The notes beneath the pieces were generated by a model that saw only the letters and a program-made list of their open reading frames with translations, did no database searches and was not told where the DNA came from. Shown piece by piece: positions 1 to 6,207 of a stretch of DNA of 6,549 bases. Source of the DNA: Phycisphaerae bacterium (GTDB taxonomy: Bacteria; Planctomycetota; Phycisphaerae; SM23-33); contig DAOVQV010000090.1 in NCBI GenBank assembly GCA_030628445.1, forward strand, positions 1-6,549. The letters are read 5' to 3'. Position 1 is the stretch's first letter. Each line of letters begins with the position of its first letter. The translations under genes and the position numbers were made by a program.

Positions 1-59
1 CCTAAGAGCCCCTTACAGAATGAACGCTGGGTGCGCCTTATGCCGTTAGGTCCTGACAG

Positions 60-842
60 TTACTTGGCGGAGACCCTCCAGTGCTGCCCATAGGCGGTGG
101 GGGATTCGGCCTTGGCGATGACGGCCAGCGACACCGCCGACGCCCCGGCCTGCAGCAGCGTCCTGGCGGCTTCGTTGGCGGTGGCGCCGGTGGTGGTAAC
201 GTCGTCGATCAGGAGGATTCCGGCACCCTCGACGCTGGGTCTATCTACCACCGAGAAGGCGCCCCGCATGTTCTTGATTCGCTGTGTCCGGGACAGATGT
301 ATCTGTGGCGGCGTGTTGCGGACGCGGACGAGTTCGCCCCCGAGGGGAATTCCCAGTTCCCGTGCGACTGTCGCCGCGAGCACCGAAGCGTGGTTGGTCC
401 CGCGAAGGAGTCGACGCCGCCAGTGCATTGGGACGGGCAGGACCAGGTCGAAGGCTTCGCCGTCGGTGGCGGCCGCGACGCCCTGGGCCAGCAACCGCGC
501 CAACCGCCCTCGCAGCCCATAGTGGCGGTAGTATTTTAACTCGCGAATCGCACCGCGCAGCGGTTCTGCATACGGTCCGAGCCTGAAGACGCGGGCGAAA
601 CGAGGCAGGACGGTGGGGCACCCGGCACACCCGTCCTCGTAGGGCGGTACGTTAGGGCCCAGTGTGGTCCCGCAGCGCTGGCAGTACGGAAGCGCAACCA
701 GCGACAGCAGCTTGACGTTGCAGTCCGTGCACAGGGCGCCGGTGGAGACGTCGGCCCCGCCACAGGCGGCGCAGACGTCCGGGAGGAACAGGTCCGCCAA
801 GCCGGCCAGTGCGGTTCTCAGTGGCGTTGTCAGATCCGCCAT
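60..842 (-). CDS. comF: ComF family protein (double zinc ribbon + phosphoribosyltransferase fold)
   Basis: This 260-residue protein has the usual ComF architecture. The N-terminal part carries four CxxC pairs (C24/C27, C38/C41, C54/C57, C72/C75), the expected double zinc ribbon. A basic 'RELKYYRHYG' stretch follows at about 100-109. The C-terminal type I phosphoribosyltransferase domain holds 'DLVLPVPMHWRRRLLRGTN' (about 132-150), 'QIHLSRTQRIKNMRGAF' (180-196) and the PRPP loop 'LLIDDVTTTGAT' (210-221), with acidic D213/D214. The family is known for a role in natural transformation, where ComF is thought to act with DNA-uptake and recombination proteins; its substrate is unsettled. The family motif RGFNQ reads RGTNH here. 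Two starts are possible. The ATG at 842 is given, but an in-frame GTG at 848 lies 6 nt from a GAGGG (855-859), better spacing than the 12 nt to the ATG. The gene is divergent from fumC; no other competence gene is visible. Confidence 0.9.
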   Translation of the reverse strand: MADLTTPLRTALAGLADLFLPDVCAACGGADVSTGALCTDCNVKLLSLVALPYCQRCGTTLGPNVPPYEDGCAGCPTVLPRFARVFRLGPYAEPLRGAIRELKYYRHYGLRGRLARLLAQGVAAATDGEAFDLVLPVPMHWRRRLLRGTNHASVLAATVARELGIPLGGELVRVRNTPPQIHLSRTQRIKNMRGAFSVVDRPSVEGAGILLIDDVTTTGATANEAARTLLQAGASAVSLAVIAKAESPTAYGQHWRVSAK

Positions 843-880
843 GCGCACGTGCAGCCCTCGAGTGATCAACGGTAATCTCC

Positions 881-909
881 AGTGTACGTCGGAATCGCGT
901 ATGGGCCAA
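881..909 (-). promoter_or_regulatory. Putative sigma-70-like promoter of comF
   Basis: Read on the minus strand, TTGGCC (904-909) and TACACT (881-886) are separated by exactly 17 bp. Each box matches four of six positions of the TTGACA/TATAAT consensus. Transcription would start near 874, giving a leader of roughly 25-30 nt before the comF start. The call rests on consensus and spacing only. Confidence 0.35.
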
Positions 910-946
910 GATGTAAGGGCGGCGGGTTCCACGCAGTAATGGGTAA

Positions 947-975
947 TGGGCAAGGCCGCTTGGCGCCTGTATAAT
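947..975 (+). promoter_or_regulatory. Putative sigma-70-like promoter of fumC
   Basis: A perfect TATAAT lies at 970-975, preceded by a 17-bp spacer and TGGGCA (947-952, four of six matches to TTGACA). The predicted start of transcription is near 982, which leaves a leader of about 17 nt containing the AAGGAG ribosome binding site at 986-991. A perfect -10 box stands out in this GC-rich DNA and its position upstream of fumC is ideal. Confidence 0.55.
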
Positions 976-998
976 CCGCACGAGCAAGGAGCCGAACG

Positions 999-2396
999 AT
1001 GCCCAAGACGCGAAAAGAGACAGACTCGATGGGCGAGGTGGCGATCCCGGGCGATGCGTTGTACGGGGCGCAGACGGCGCGGGCGGCGGATAACTTCCCA
1101 ATATCCGGATGGACCATGCCGGGACAGTTCATCGTCGCGCTGGGTCTGATCAAACAGGCGGCGGCCGCGGGCCACAAAGAGGCCGGCCGTCTTGGCGGGA
1201 AGATTGCCGATGCGATTGTCGCCGCGGCCGGCGAGGTCGCCGCCGGTAAGCTGGACGAGCATTTCGTGGTCGACGTCTTCCAGACCGGAAGCGGGACCAG
1301 CACGAACATGAACGCCAACGAGGTGATCGCCAACCGGGCCTCCCAACTGCTGGGGGCGAAGGCGGGCGATAAGTCACTCGTCCACCCGAACGATCATGTC
1401 AACATGGGCCAGTCGTCAAACGACGTGATCCCCTCGGCGATGCACATCGCGGGCGCTTGTGCGATTCACGACGAACTGGTCCCGTCACTTGAGCAGTTGC
1501 GCGATGCGCTGGAGACCAAGGCCAAGAAGTTCGACGGGATCGTCAAGATCGGACGGACTCATCTGAACGACGCCGTTGGGATCCGCCTGGGCCAGGAGTT
1601 TTCCGGATACGCAGCTCAAATCGACAGGGCCTTGGATATGCTGGGCCAAGCGGTGGCGGGCCTGTGCGAAGTGGCGATCGGCGGCACGGCCGTCGGGACT
1701 GGGCTGAACGCGCCCGAAGGGTTCGCCGTCGAGATCTGCCGGTTCATCTCGGCGAAGACCAAGCTCCCGTTCCGCCAGGCGCCCAACCACTTCGAGGCCC
1801 AGGGGGCCAAGGACGCGGTTGTATTTACCTCCGGGGTGCTGCGAACGGCGGGGATTGCGATGGGCAAGATCGCTTCGGACATCCGCCTGCTGGGCTCCGG
1901 GCCGCGGTGCGGACTGGGCGAGCTGATCCTACCGGCCCTGCAGCCGGGAAGCTCGATCATGCCCGGTAAGGTCAACCCCGTCATCTGCGAGTCGGTCATT
2001 CAGGTCGCCTGTCAGGTCGTCGGGTCTGATGCGGCGATCGTCGCGGGCGCGACCGGCGGGGTCGGGAGCATCCTGGAGCTGAACGTCGCCATGCCGATGA
2101 TGGCGTGGAATCTGCTGACGGGCGTTAAGCTGCTGGGCAATGCGGCCAGGGCGTTCGCGGAAAAGTGTATCCGCGGGCTGGAGCCCAATGAGGCCCGCTG
2201 CCGCCAGCTTGTCGAGAAGTCCCTGGCGATGGTCACGGCCCTTGCCCCGAAAATCGGGTACGACGCCGCCGGACAGATCGCCGAGCAGGCCCACCAGACC
2301 GGTAAGACCATCCGCGAGGTTTGCCTGGAGAAAAAGGTCCTCCCGCCCGACGAATTGGACATGCTGCTGGACGCGCGAAAGCAAACGGGCAAGTAG
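999..2396 (+). CDS. fumC: Class II fumarate hydratase (fumarase C)
   Basis: This 465-residue enzyme would reversibly hydrate fumarate to L-malate in the TCA cycle as a cytoplasmic, iron-independent homotetramer. It can be read colinearly with E. coli FumC (467 residues), and the known active-site positions fall at the same numbers: S98/T100 in 'GSGTSTN', S139-S140-N141 in 'GQSSND', T187-H188 in 'GRTHLNDA', and S318, K324, N326 and E331 in the signature loop 'GSSIMPGKVNPVICE'. 'GGTAVGTGLN' (228-237) and the C-terminal FumC domain are also present. The G of MPGKVNP favours fumarase over aspartase, which usually has MPAKVNP. 'TSTNMNANE' and 'NPVICESVIQV' lean toward aspartase-like wording, and residue 126 is S where E. 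coli has the B-site R126. The ATG at 999 is supported by AAGGAG (986-991) 7 nt upstream and the promoter before it. The gene is divergent from comF and apparently monocistronic. Confidence 0.93.
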   Translation: MPKTRKETDSMGEVAIPGDALYGAQTARAADNFPISGWTMPGQFIVALGLIKQAAAAGHKEAGRLGGKIADAIVAAAGEVAAGKLDEHFVVDVFQTGSGTSTNMNANEVIANRASQLLGAKAGDKSLVHPNDHVNMGQSSNDVIPSAMHIAGACAIHDELVPSLEQLRDALETKAKKFDGIVKIGRTHLNDAVGIRLGQEFSGYAAQIDRALDMLGQAVAGLCEVAIGGTAVGTGLNAPEGFAVEICRFISAKTKLPFRQAPNHFEAQGAKDAVVFTSGVLRTAGIAMGKIASDIRLLGSGPRCGLGELILPALQPGSSIMPGKVNPVICESVIQVACQVVGSDAAIVAGATGGVGSILELNVAMPMMAWNLLTGVKLLGNAARAFAEKCIRGLEPNEARCRQLVEKSLAMVTALAPKIGYDAAGQIAEQAHQTGKTIREVCLEKKVLPPDELDMLLDARKQTGK

Positions 2397-2423
2397 ATGC
2401 GATCGGTCCAGCGGGTCACGATG

Positions 2424-2447
2424 TCTGGGGGACTTCCCAGAGCTTTT
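2424..2447 (+). terminator. Possible weak intrinsic terminator after fumC
   Basis: TCTGGG (2424-2429) and CCCAGA (2436-2441) form a perfect 6-bp stem with a 6-nt loop, followed by GC and TTTT (2444-2447). It sits about 28 bp after the fumC stop. The T tract is short and interrupted, and an overlapping alternative stem (GAGC/GCTC across 2440-2453) exists, so termination strength is doubtful. The rest of the 178-bp gap before the next gene shows nothing else clear except its ribosome binding site. Confidence 0.35.
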
Positions 2448-2574
2448 CGGCTCCGGTCTTGTGGACTGTGTCCTGCTTCGGTATCTTTGTGCTTTCTGCC
2501 GCTTGTCTGCGGGCGGGGAGTAGACGGGTAGTGTAGCAGTATGCACACGAAAGCAAGCCAACAGGAGCGGCCGA

Positions 2575-3576
2575 ATGAGCAAACTCAAAGGTTCGGTAAT
2601 TGGTTTCGGGAATATCGGGCAGAAGCTGACGAGATTCATCAACGAGGAACGTGACGACGCCGAGATTGTCGCGGTTTGCAACCGCGGGGCCGAGCGGCTG
2701 GCGGTCGCGCGGGACGAGTTCGGCCTGGACGTCTCGCACGACCCGGCCGACGTTATCTGCCGCGATGACGTGGACTTCGTCATAATCGCCTCGGTCAACG
2801 CCGCCCACAAAGACCAGGTGATGATCGCCGCCCGGGCCGAGAAGCACATCTTCTGCGAAAAGCCCATCGCGCTGAGTTATGCAGACGCCATGGAGATGGT
2901 CGAGGCCGTCGAGTCGCGCGGGCTGATCACCTGCGTCAACTATTCCCTGCGGTATATCCCCGCCTACATCAAGCTCAAGGAGCTTACCGACGCCGGGACG
3001 TTCGGCGATATCCTGTCGCTTTGGATAATCCGCACGCGGGGGTATGGGCTGTACGTCGGCGGCGCGCGCCACAAGGCCGTCACGAAGTTCGCCGAAGCGG
3101 GCGGGTGGACCATCCACCACGCCTGCCACGGGATCGACTATCTCTACTGGCTCGGCGGGCGGATCAAGAGGGTCTTCGGTAACACGCACAGCACCGCCCC
3201 CGAAGGCGAGGAGATGTGCTGGGGGATGCTCGAGTTTCAAAGCGGTGCCGGCGGGATGGTCGGCGATTCGGTCTCGACCCTGCGCGAGCACCACACGGGT
3301 ATCATCGGGACCAAGGGATCGGGTGTCCTTTCGGGCCTGGGCGCCGAGGCGGTGCTCAAGATCAAGCCCGAAGGGACGGACCAGGAGGATGAGCCGGAAG
3401 TGATCCCGGTCGTTGACCGCAAGATAAAGGGCGGGGGGATGGGCCACTTCCTTGACTGCGTCAAGGAGGGTAAGCCCTCGCCTGCCTCGCTGCGGGAGGC
3501 GAGCCACTCGGTCGCGGTGGCCTGTGCGATCCAGCAATCCGCCCGGACCGGCGAGGGGGTCGAGGTTCCCGCCTGA
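2575..3576 (+). CDS. Gfo/Idh/MocA family NAD(P)-dependent oxidoreductase
   Basis: This 333-residue protein has the two-domain layout of the family. The N-terminal Rossmann domain begins with 'GSVIGFGNIGQKL' (GxGxxG, G10-G15). The conserved 'CEKPIAL' follows, with E95-K96-P97, where the lysine is the catalytic/cofactor-contacting residue. The C-terminal domain carries 'HHACHGIDYLYWLGG', whose H185-x2-D188 corresponds to the family's substrate-binding histidine and aspartate. Members oxidise or reduce sugars, inositols, sugar acids or related alcohols; the substrate cannot be read from sequence. The ATG is supported by AGGAG at 2563-2567 with a 7-nt spacer. No signal peptide (Tat) is visible, so the protein should be cytoplasmic. 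The gene stands alone between fumC and a radical SAM gene, with gaps of 178 and 136 bp, so context gives no substrate. Length is typical of the family and nothing looks truncated. Confidence 0.9.
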   Translation: MSKLKGSVIGFGNIGQKLTRFINEERDDAEIVAVCNRGAERLAVARDEFGLDVSHDPADVICRDDVDFVIIASVNAAHKDQVMIAARAEKHIFCEKPIALSYADAMEMVEAVESRGLITCVNYSLRYIPAYIKLKELTDAGTFGDILSLWIIRTRGYGLYVGGARHKAVTKFAEAGGWTIHHACHGIDYLYWLGGRIKRVFGNTHSTAPEGEEMCWGMLEFQSGAGGMVGDSVSTLREHHTGIIGTKGSGVLSGLGAEAVLKIKPEGTDQEDEPEVIPVVDRKIKGGGMGHFLDCVKEGKPSPASLREASHSVAVACAIQQSARTGEGVEVPA

Positions 3577-3629
3577 GGCGCTTCGGACAGATAACTCATG
3601 ACGGCGGAGGCGTAATCCGGTAGGCTGAC

Positions 3630-3692
3630 CGCCTCGGCCCGACCGCCCGGTGGCGATTTCGCCGATTTTGGCGAAGACGCCTGGCCGAGGCG
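3630..3692 (+). promoter_or_regulatory. Structured leader with a 10-bp inverted repeat upstream of the radical SAM gene
   Basis: CGCCTCGGCC (3630-3639) is perfectly complementary to GGCCGAGGCG (3683-3692), enclosing about 43 nt. The enclosed segment itself holds smaller stems such as GGCGATTTCGCC (3652-3663) and CGCC/GGCG across 3660-3673. The outer stem closes 5 nt before the AAGGA ribosome binding site (3698-3702). A second GAGGCG at 3607-3612 could compete for CGCCTC (3630-3635). The B12-box GCCACTG of cobalamin riboswitches was not seen. It may be a regulatory RNA structure, or a terminator-like element of the gene upstream without a T tract. Confidence 0.4.
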
Positions 3693-3712
3693 CAAATAAG
3701 GAAAACGTTTGT

Positions 3713-5158
3713 ATGCGAATCGCCCTGGTAAGCCCGGTGGCCCGTAACTGCGAAGGTTATCATACGACCGGTTCGCGGATTCCCCAGCTTGGGCTGCAGG
3801 TCCTGGCCCGGCTCGTGCCCAAGGACCATGAAGTCGAGATCATCGACGAGGTCTTCGGCACGGGGCAGACGGAGCATCTCCTGGCGACGCGAGGTTACGA
3901 CCTGGTGGGGATGACGGCCTATACCTCGGGAGCGACGCGGGCGTACGAGTTGGCCGAAACGTGCCGCGATCGGGGCATCCCATGCATCATGGGCGGGCCT
4001 CACGCATGGGCCTGCCCCGACGAGGCCGCTAGGTATTTCGACTCGGTGGCGATCGGAGAGTGCGATGAGATCTGGCCCGAGATCATCGCCGACGCCGTCG
4101 CGGGAAAACTCCAGCAGCGCTATGAAGGGAAACTGGCGGAGTTGGAGGAGGGATACGGAGCGGCTTACCAGGGGTTGCATCCGATCAACGGGAGGTACGA
4201 CATTGGCTGCATTCAGACCGCGCGCGGGTGTCCGGTGGGGTGCGATTTCTGCAGCGTGACGTTGTTCAACGGCAGGAAGATTCGCCGCCGGCCCGTCGCG
4301 GATATCGTCGAAGAATGGAACAGCACGGACAGGAAATTCCTGTTCGTCGTCGACGACAACTTCTACGGCGTCAGCCGGACACACGCCGAAGAGGCCAAGG
4401 AAGTGCTGAGGGGAATCGCCAAGCACGGAACCAAGCGGCTCTGGTTCAGCCAGACGACCATCAACATGGGCGCCGACCCGGAAGGGCTGCGGTTAGCCTA
4501 CAAAGCGGGGTGTCGCGCAATGCTCGTGGGGTTTGAGTCGTTCAACCCCGAAACCCTCAAGAACTGGCGCAAGCCCCTTAACATCAAGCTGCACGGAGAT
4601 TATCAAAAGCTCGTAGACGGATTTCACCGGGCCGGAATCGCGGTGTTCGGGTGCTTTGTCATCGGCGCCGATGAGGACACCGAAGATAGCGTAGCACAGA
4701 CAGCTCTGCGGGCCGTGCAGCTGGGTGTGGACATCATCCAGATTACGAACCTGACGCCCTTACCGGGGACCAAACTGTACGAGCGGTGGCTGGCCGAAGG
4801 GCGGATAATCGCGACCGATTACCCCACCGACTGGGAGCGATACACGTTCACCGAAACGGTCTACGCCCCGAAGCGAATGACCGCCCAGCGTCTGGACGAG
4901 ACGATCTACGAGCTTCGCAAGGCGGCGGCCGAGGAGCCCTGGGTCTGGAAGCGAACCGTCAAGACGTTCCTGCGGACGCGGTCGATCTCGACGGCGCTGT
5001 TCGTACACGGGACGAACAGGGGCTGGGCCCGGCTGGCCCGGGGGTTCTTGAAGCGAGACGTTCGGCGGTTCGCACACGTGCGGACCGAAGCGCAGCGGGC
5101 CAGAACGCTCCGCCAGGGGTTCGCCTTCCGCTGCGGTAAGCAGCCGGCTGCCCCGTAG
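3713..5158 (+). CDS. B12-binding-domain radical SAM protein, function unknown
   Basis: The 481-residue protein combines an N-terminal cobalamin-binding-like fold with a radical SAM core. Residues 1-135 show the alternating strand/helix pattern starting 'MRIALVSP', with 'GGPHAW' (94-99) and 'SVAIGECDEIW' (111-121), the counterpart of the family's VxGEGE segment. The DxHxxG cobalt-ligand motif is not seen. The 4Fe-4S/SAM motif is C173-x3-C177-x2-C180, followed by 'SVTLFNGRKIRRRP'. 'FVVDDNFYG' (211-219), 'LVGFES' (271-276) and 'FVIGADEDTED' (315-325) match later core strands. A basic C-terminal tail of about 100 residues follows and is not recognised. Relatives include hopanoid- and antibiotic-tailoring methylases and many uncharacterised enzymes, so chemistry is not assignable. 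The start was chosen at the ATG behind AAGGA (3698-3702, 10 nt) and because it begins the fold; an in-frame GTG at 3650 lacks a ribosome binding site. Downstream, same strand, is a CDP-alcohol transferase. Confidence 0.87.
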   Translation: MRIALVSPVARNCEGYHTTGSRIPQLGLQVLARLVPKDHEVEIIDEVFGTGQTEHLLATRGYDLVGMTAYTSGATRAYELAETCRDRGIPCIMGGPHAWACPDEAARYFDSVAIGECDEIWPEIIADAVAGKLQQRYEGKLAELEEGYGAAYQGLHPINGRYDIGCIQTARGCPVGCDFCSVTLFNGRKIRRRPVADIVEEWNSTDRKFLFVVDDNFYGVSRTHAEEAKEVLRGIAKHGTKRLWFSQTTINMGADPEGLRLAYKAGCRAMLVGFESFNPETLKNWRKPLNIKLHGDYQKLVDGFHRAGIAVFGCFVIGADEDTEDSVAQTALRAVQLGVDIIQITNLTPLPGTKLYERWLAEGRIIATDYPTDWERYTFTETVYAPKRMTAQRLDETIYELRKAAAEEPWVWKRTVKTFLRTRSISTALFVHGTNRGWARLARGFLKRDVRRFAHVRTEAQRARTLRQGFAFRCGKQPAAP

Positions 5159-5263
5159 TCCGTTCCTTCGGGCGATTCCGTCCCCCACGAAGCAGCACCC
5201 TCCCATTGGCGCCTTGGTTTTGCGCTGTTGTCGTGGTGGGGATATTGGATTAGGCTTTCGTGG

Positions 5264-6067
5264 ATGATAGGCCGCGCAATAGGTACCGGCATCTCGGCGG
5301 CGAGGGATGCGATCGCCCGCCGGCTCGTCAAGATCGGCGTGAGGCCCAACACCCTTACGCTCATCGGCGTCGCCTTCACGAGCGGAGCCGGGTTTTGTTA
5401 CGCCGCGGGGGCTTCGCACCGGTTCGCCTGGAGCCTGGCGGCCGGGTCGGATCAGTCGGTGTATCTGCTTTTTGCGGGTCTGCTGCTGTTGCTCGCCTCT
5501 GCCTGCGACATGCTTGACGGGGCGGTGGCCCGTATCGGCGGGGCCTCCACTCGTTTCGGGGCCTTCCTGGACAGCACCACCGACCGGTTCAGCGACTTCG
5601 CCGTCTACGCCGGAATCGGCGTCCATTACGCATGGGCACGACCGGGGAACGTGACGTTTGTGCTGCTGGCGATGCTGGGGTTCTTCGCCGCCTTCATGAT
5701 CTCCTACACGCGGGCCCGGGCGGAGGACCTGATCGAACGCTGCCGCGTCGGATACTGGCAGCGGGGGGAGCGGTCCGCTGCGATCCTGATAGCCACGTTC
5801 GCCCACAACATCCCCGCATTGCTCGTCCAGCAGGCGTTCTTCCCGCTTCTTACCGCCCTTCGGCGTCTCTTGTACACCAAGGCGGTTATCGAAGGTAGGG
5901 GACGCATCACGGACCCCCGCGACGGGGGTCTGTGGGTGAAGATCCGCCTGTGGCGCTGGGCGAGGATGACGATCCCGTATGATCTGGTGACGGGTCTGAA
6001 CATCGCCTGGCTGATCTTCGCGCGATTTGAGCCTGTTGACGTGATCCGCCGCCTGTGGGGGGCGTAA
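5264..6067 (+). CDS. CDP-alcohol phosphatidyltransferase family protein
   Basis: This 267-residue membrane protein carries the complete family signature DxxDGxxARx8GxxxDxxxD: D82, D85, G86, A89, R90, G99, D103 and D107. These acidic residues bind the two metal ions that let a CDP-linked lipid transfer its phosphatidyl group to an alcohol, releasing CMP. 'LGVRP'-type wording near the N-terminus ('KIGVRPNTLTLIG', 23-35) and hydrophobic segments near 33-50, 66-81, 113-124, 130-147, 172-187 and around 245-258 fit a six-helix protein. 'TRFGAFLDSTTDR' resembles phosphatidylinositol-phosphate and archaetidylinositol-phosphate synthases, so inositol phosphate or glycerol phosphate are the leading acceptors; this is inference. 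'YTRARAE' and 'QRGERSAAI' are typical later motifs. The ATG was chosen because 'MIGR' is a natural start; a TTG at 5228 would add 12 residues, and neither start has a strong ribosome binding site. The 105-bp gap from the radical SAM gene shows no terminator, so cotranscription is possible. Confidence 0.9.
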   Translation: MIGRAIGTGISAARDAIARRLVKIGVRPNTLTLIGVAFTSGAGFCYAAGASHRFAWSLAAGSDQSVYLLFAGLLLLLASACDMLDGAVARIGGASTRFGAFLDSTTDRFSDFAVYAGIGVHYAWARPGNVTFVLLAMLGFFAAFMISYTRARAEDLIERCRVGYWQRGERSAAILIATFAHNIPALLVQQAFFPLLTALRRLLYTKAVIEGRGRITDPRDGGLWVKIRLWRWARMTIPYDLVTGLNIAWLIFARFEPVDVIRRLWGA

Positions 6068-6141
6068 ACTCCCGAAGTTGGCGGCGGAATTCACCCCATC
6101 GTTTTGCTCCTCCGCGATGCGCCTGGGCGGTATCCGAATCC

Positions 6142-6147
6142 TATATT
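6142..6147 (+). promoter_or_regulatory. Possible -10 box for the last gene
   Basis: TATATT (five of six matches to TATAAT) lies in the gap after the CDP-alcohol transferase. No convincing -35 box is seen at 16-18 bp. If used, transcription would begin near 6154 and the leader would start just before the hairpin at 6168-6202. The remainder of the gap 6068-6160 shows no gene and no clear terminator. Confidence 0.25.
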
Positions 6148-6167
6148 CCCTTATGGAGACAGGATAA

Positions 6168-6202
6168 AGCCCCCGACAACGGCGTGTTGTCGCAGGAGGG
6201 CT
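6168..6202 (+). promoter_or_regulatory. Leader hairpin able to mask the Shine-Dalgarno of the last gene
   Basis: CGACAAC (6174-6180) and GTTGTCG (6186-6192) form a perfect 7-bp stem with loop GGCGT. Outside it, AGCCC (6168-6172) is complementary to GGGCT (6198-6202), and this second stem overlaps the ribosome binding site AGGAGGG (6194-6200). When the outer stem forms, part of the Shine-Dalgarno is paired; when it opens, the site is exposed 7 nt before the ATG at 6208. This is the layout of a translational switch, but no ligand-binding class was recognised. Confidence 0.45.
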
Positions 6203-6207
6203 GAAGA

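Noticed and set aside
1..59. Plus-strand frame open from base 1 to a stop at 91-93, possibly the tail of another gene, and any gene end downstream of comF
   Set aside because: Thirty codons without a start or recognisable sequence, overlapping comF by about 30 bp, are too little evidence. No terminator hairpin was found here either.
843..1346. Upstream extension of the comF frame to 1346
   Set aside because: The extra 168 residues run antisense through the promoter region and the 5' part of fumC, have no domain, and the ComF fold begins only at about 842.
2397..2574. Small open frames and a possible degenerate dispersed repeat in the fumC-oxidoreductase gap
   Set aside because: The short translations on either strand resemble no protein, and I could not confirm any repeat copy elsewhere in the window.
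2416..3537. Minus-strand open frame of 373 codons opposite the Gfo/Idh/MocA gene
   Set aside because: It is a shadow of a well-supported gene, with no motif and no ribosome binding site noted.
5140..5151. Perfect 12-bp palindrome GCAGCCGGCTGC at the end of the radical SAM gene
   Set aside because: It is self-complementary without a loop or T tract and lies within codons of the GC-rich tail, so it is probably fortuitous.
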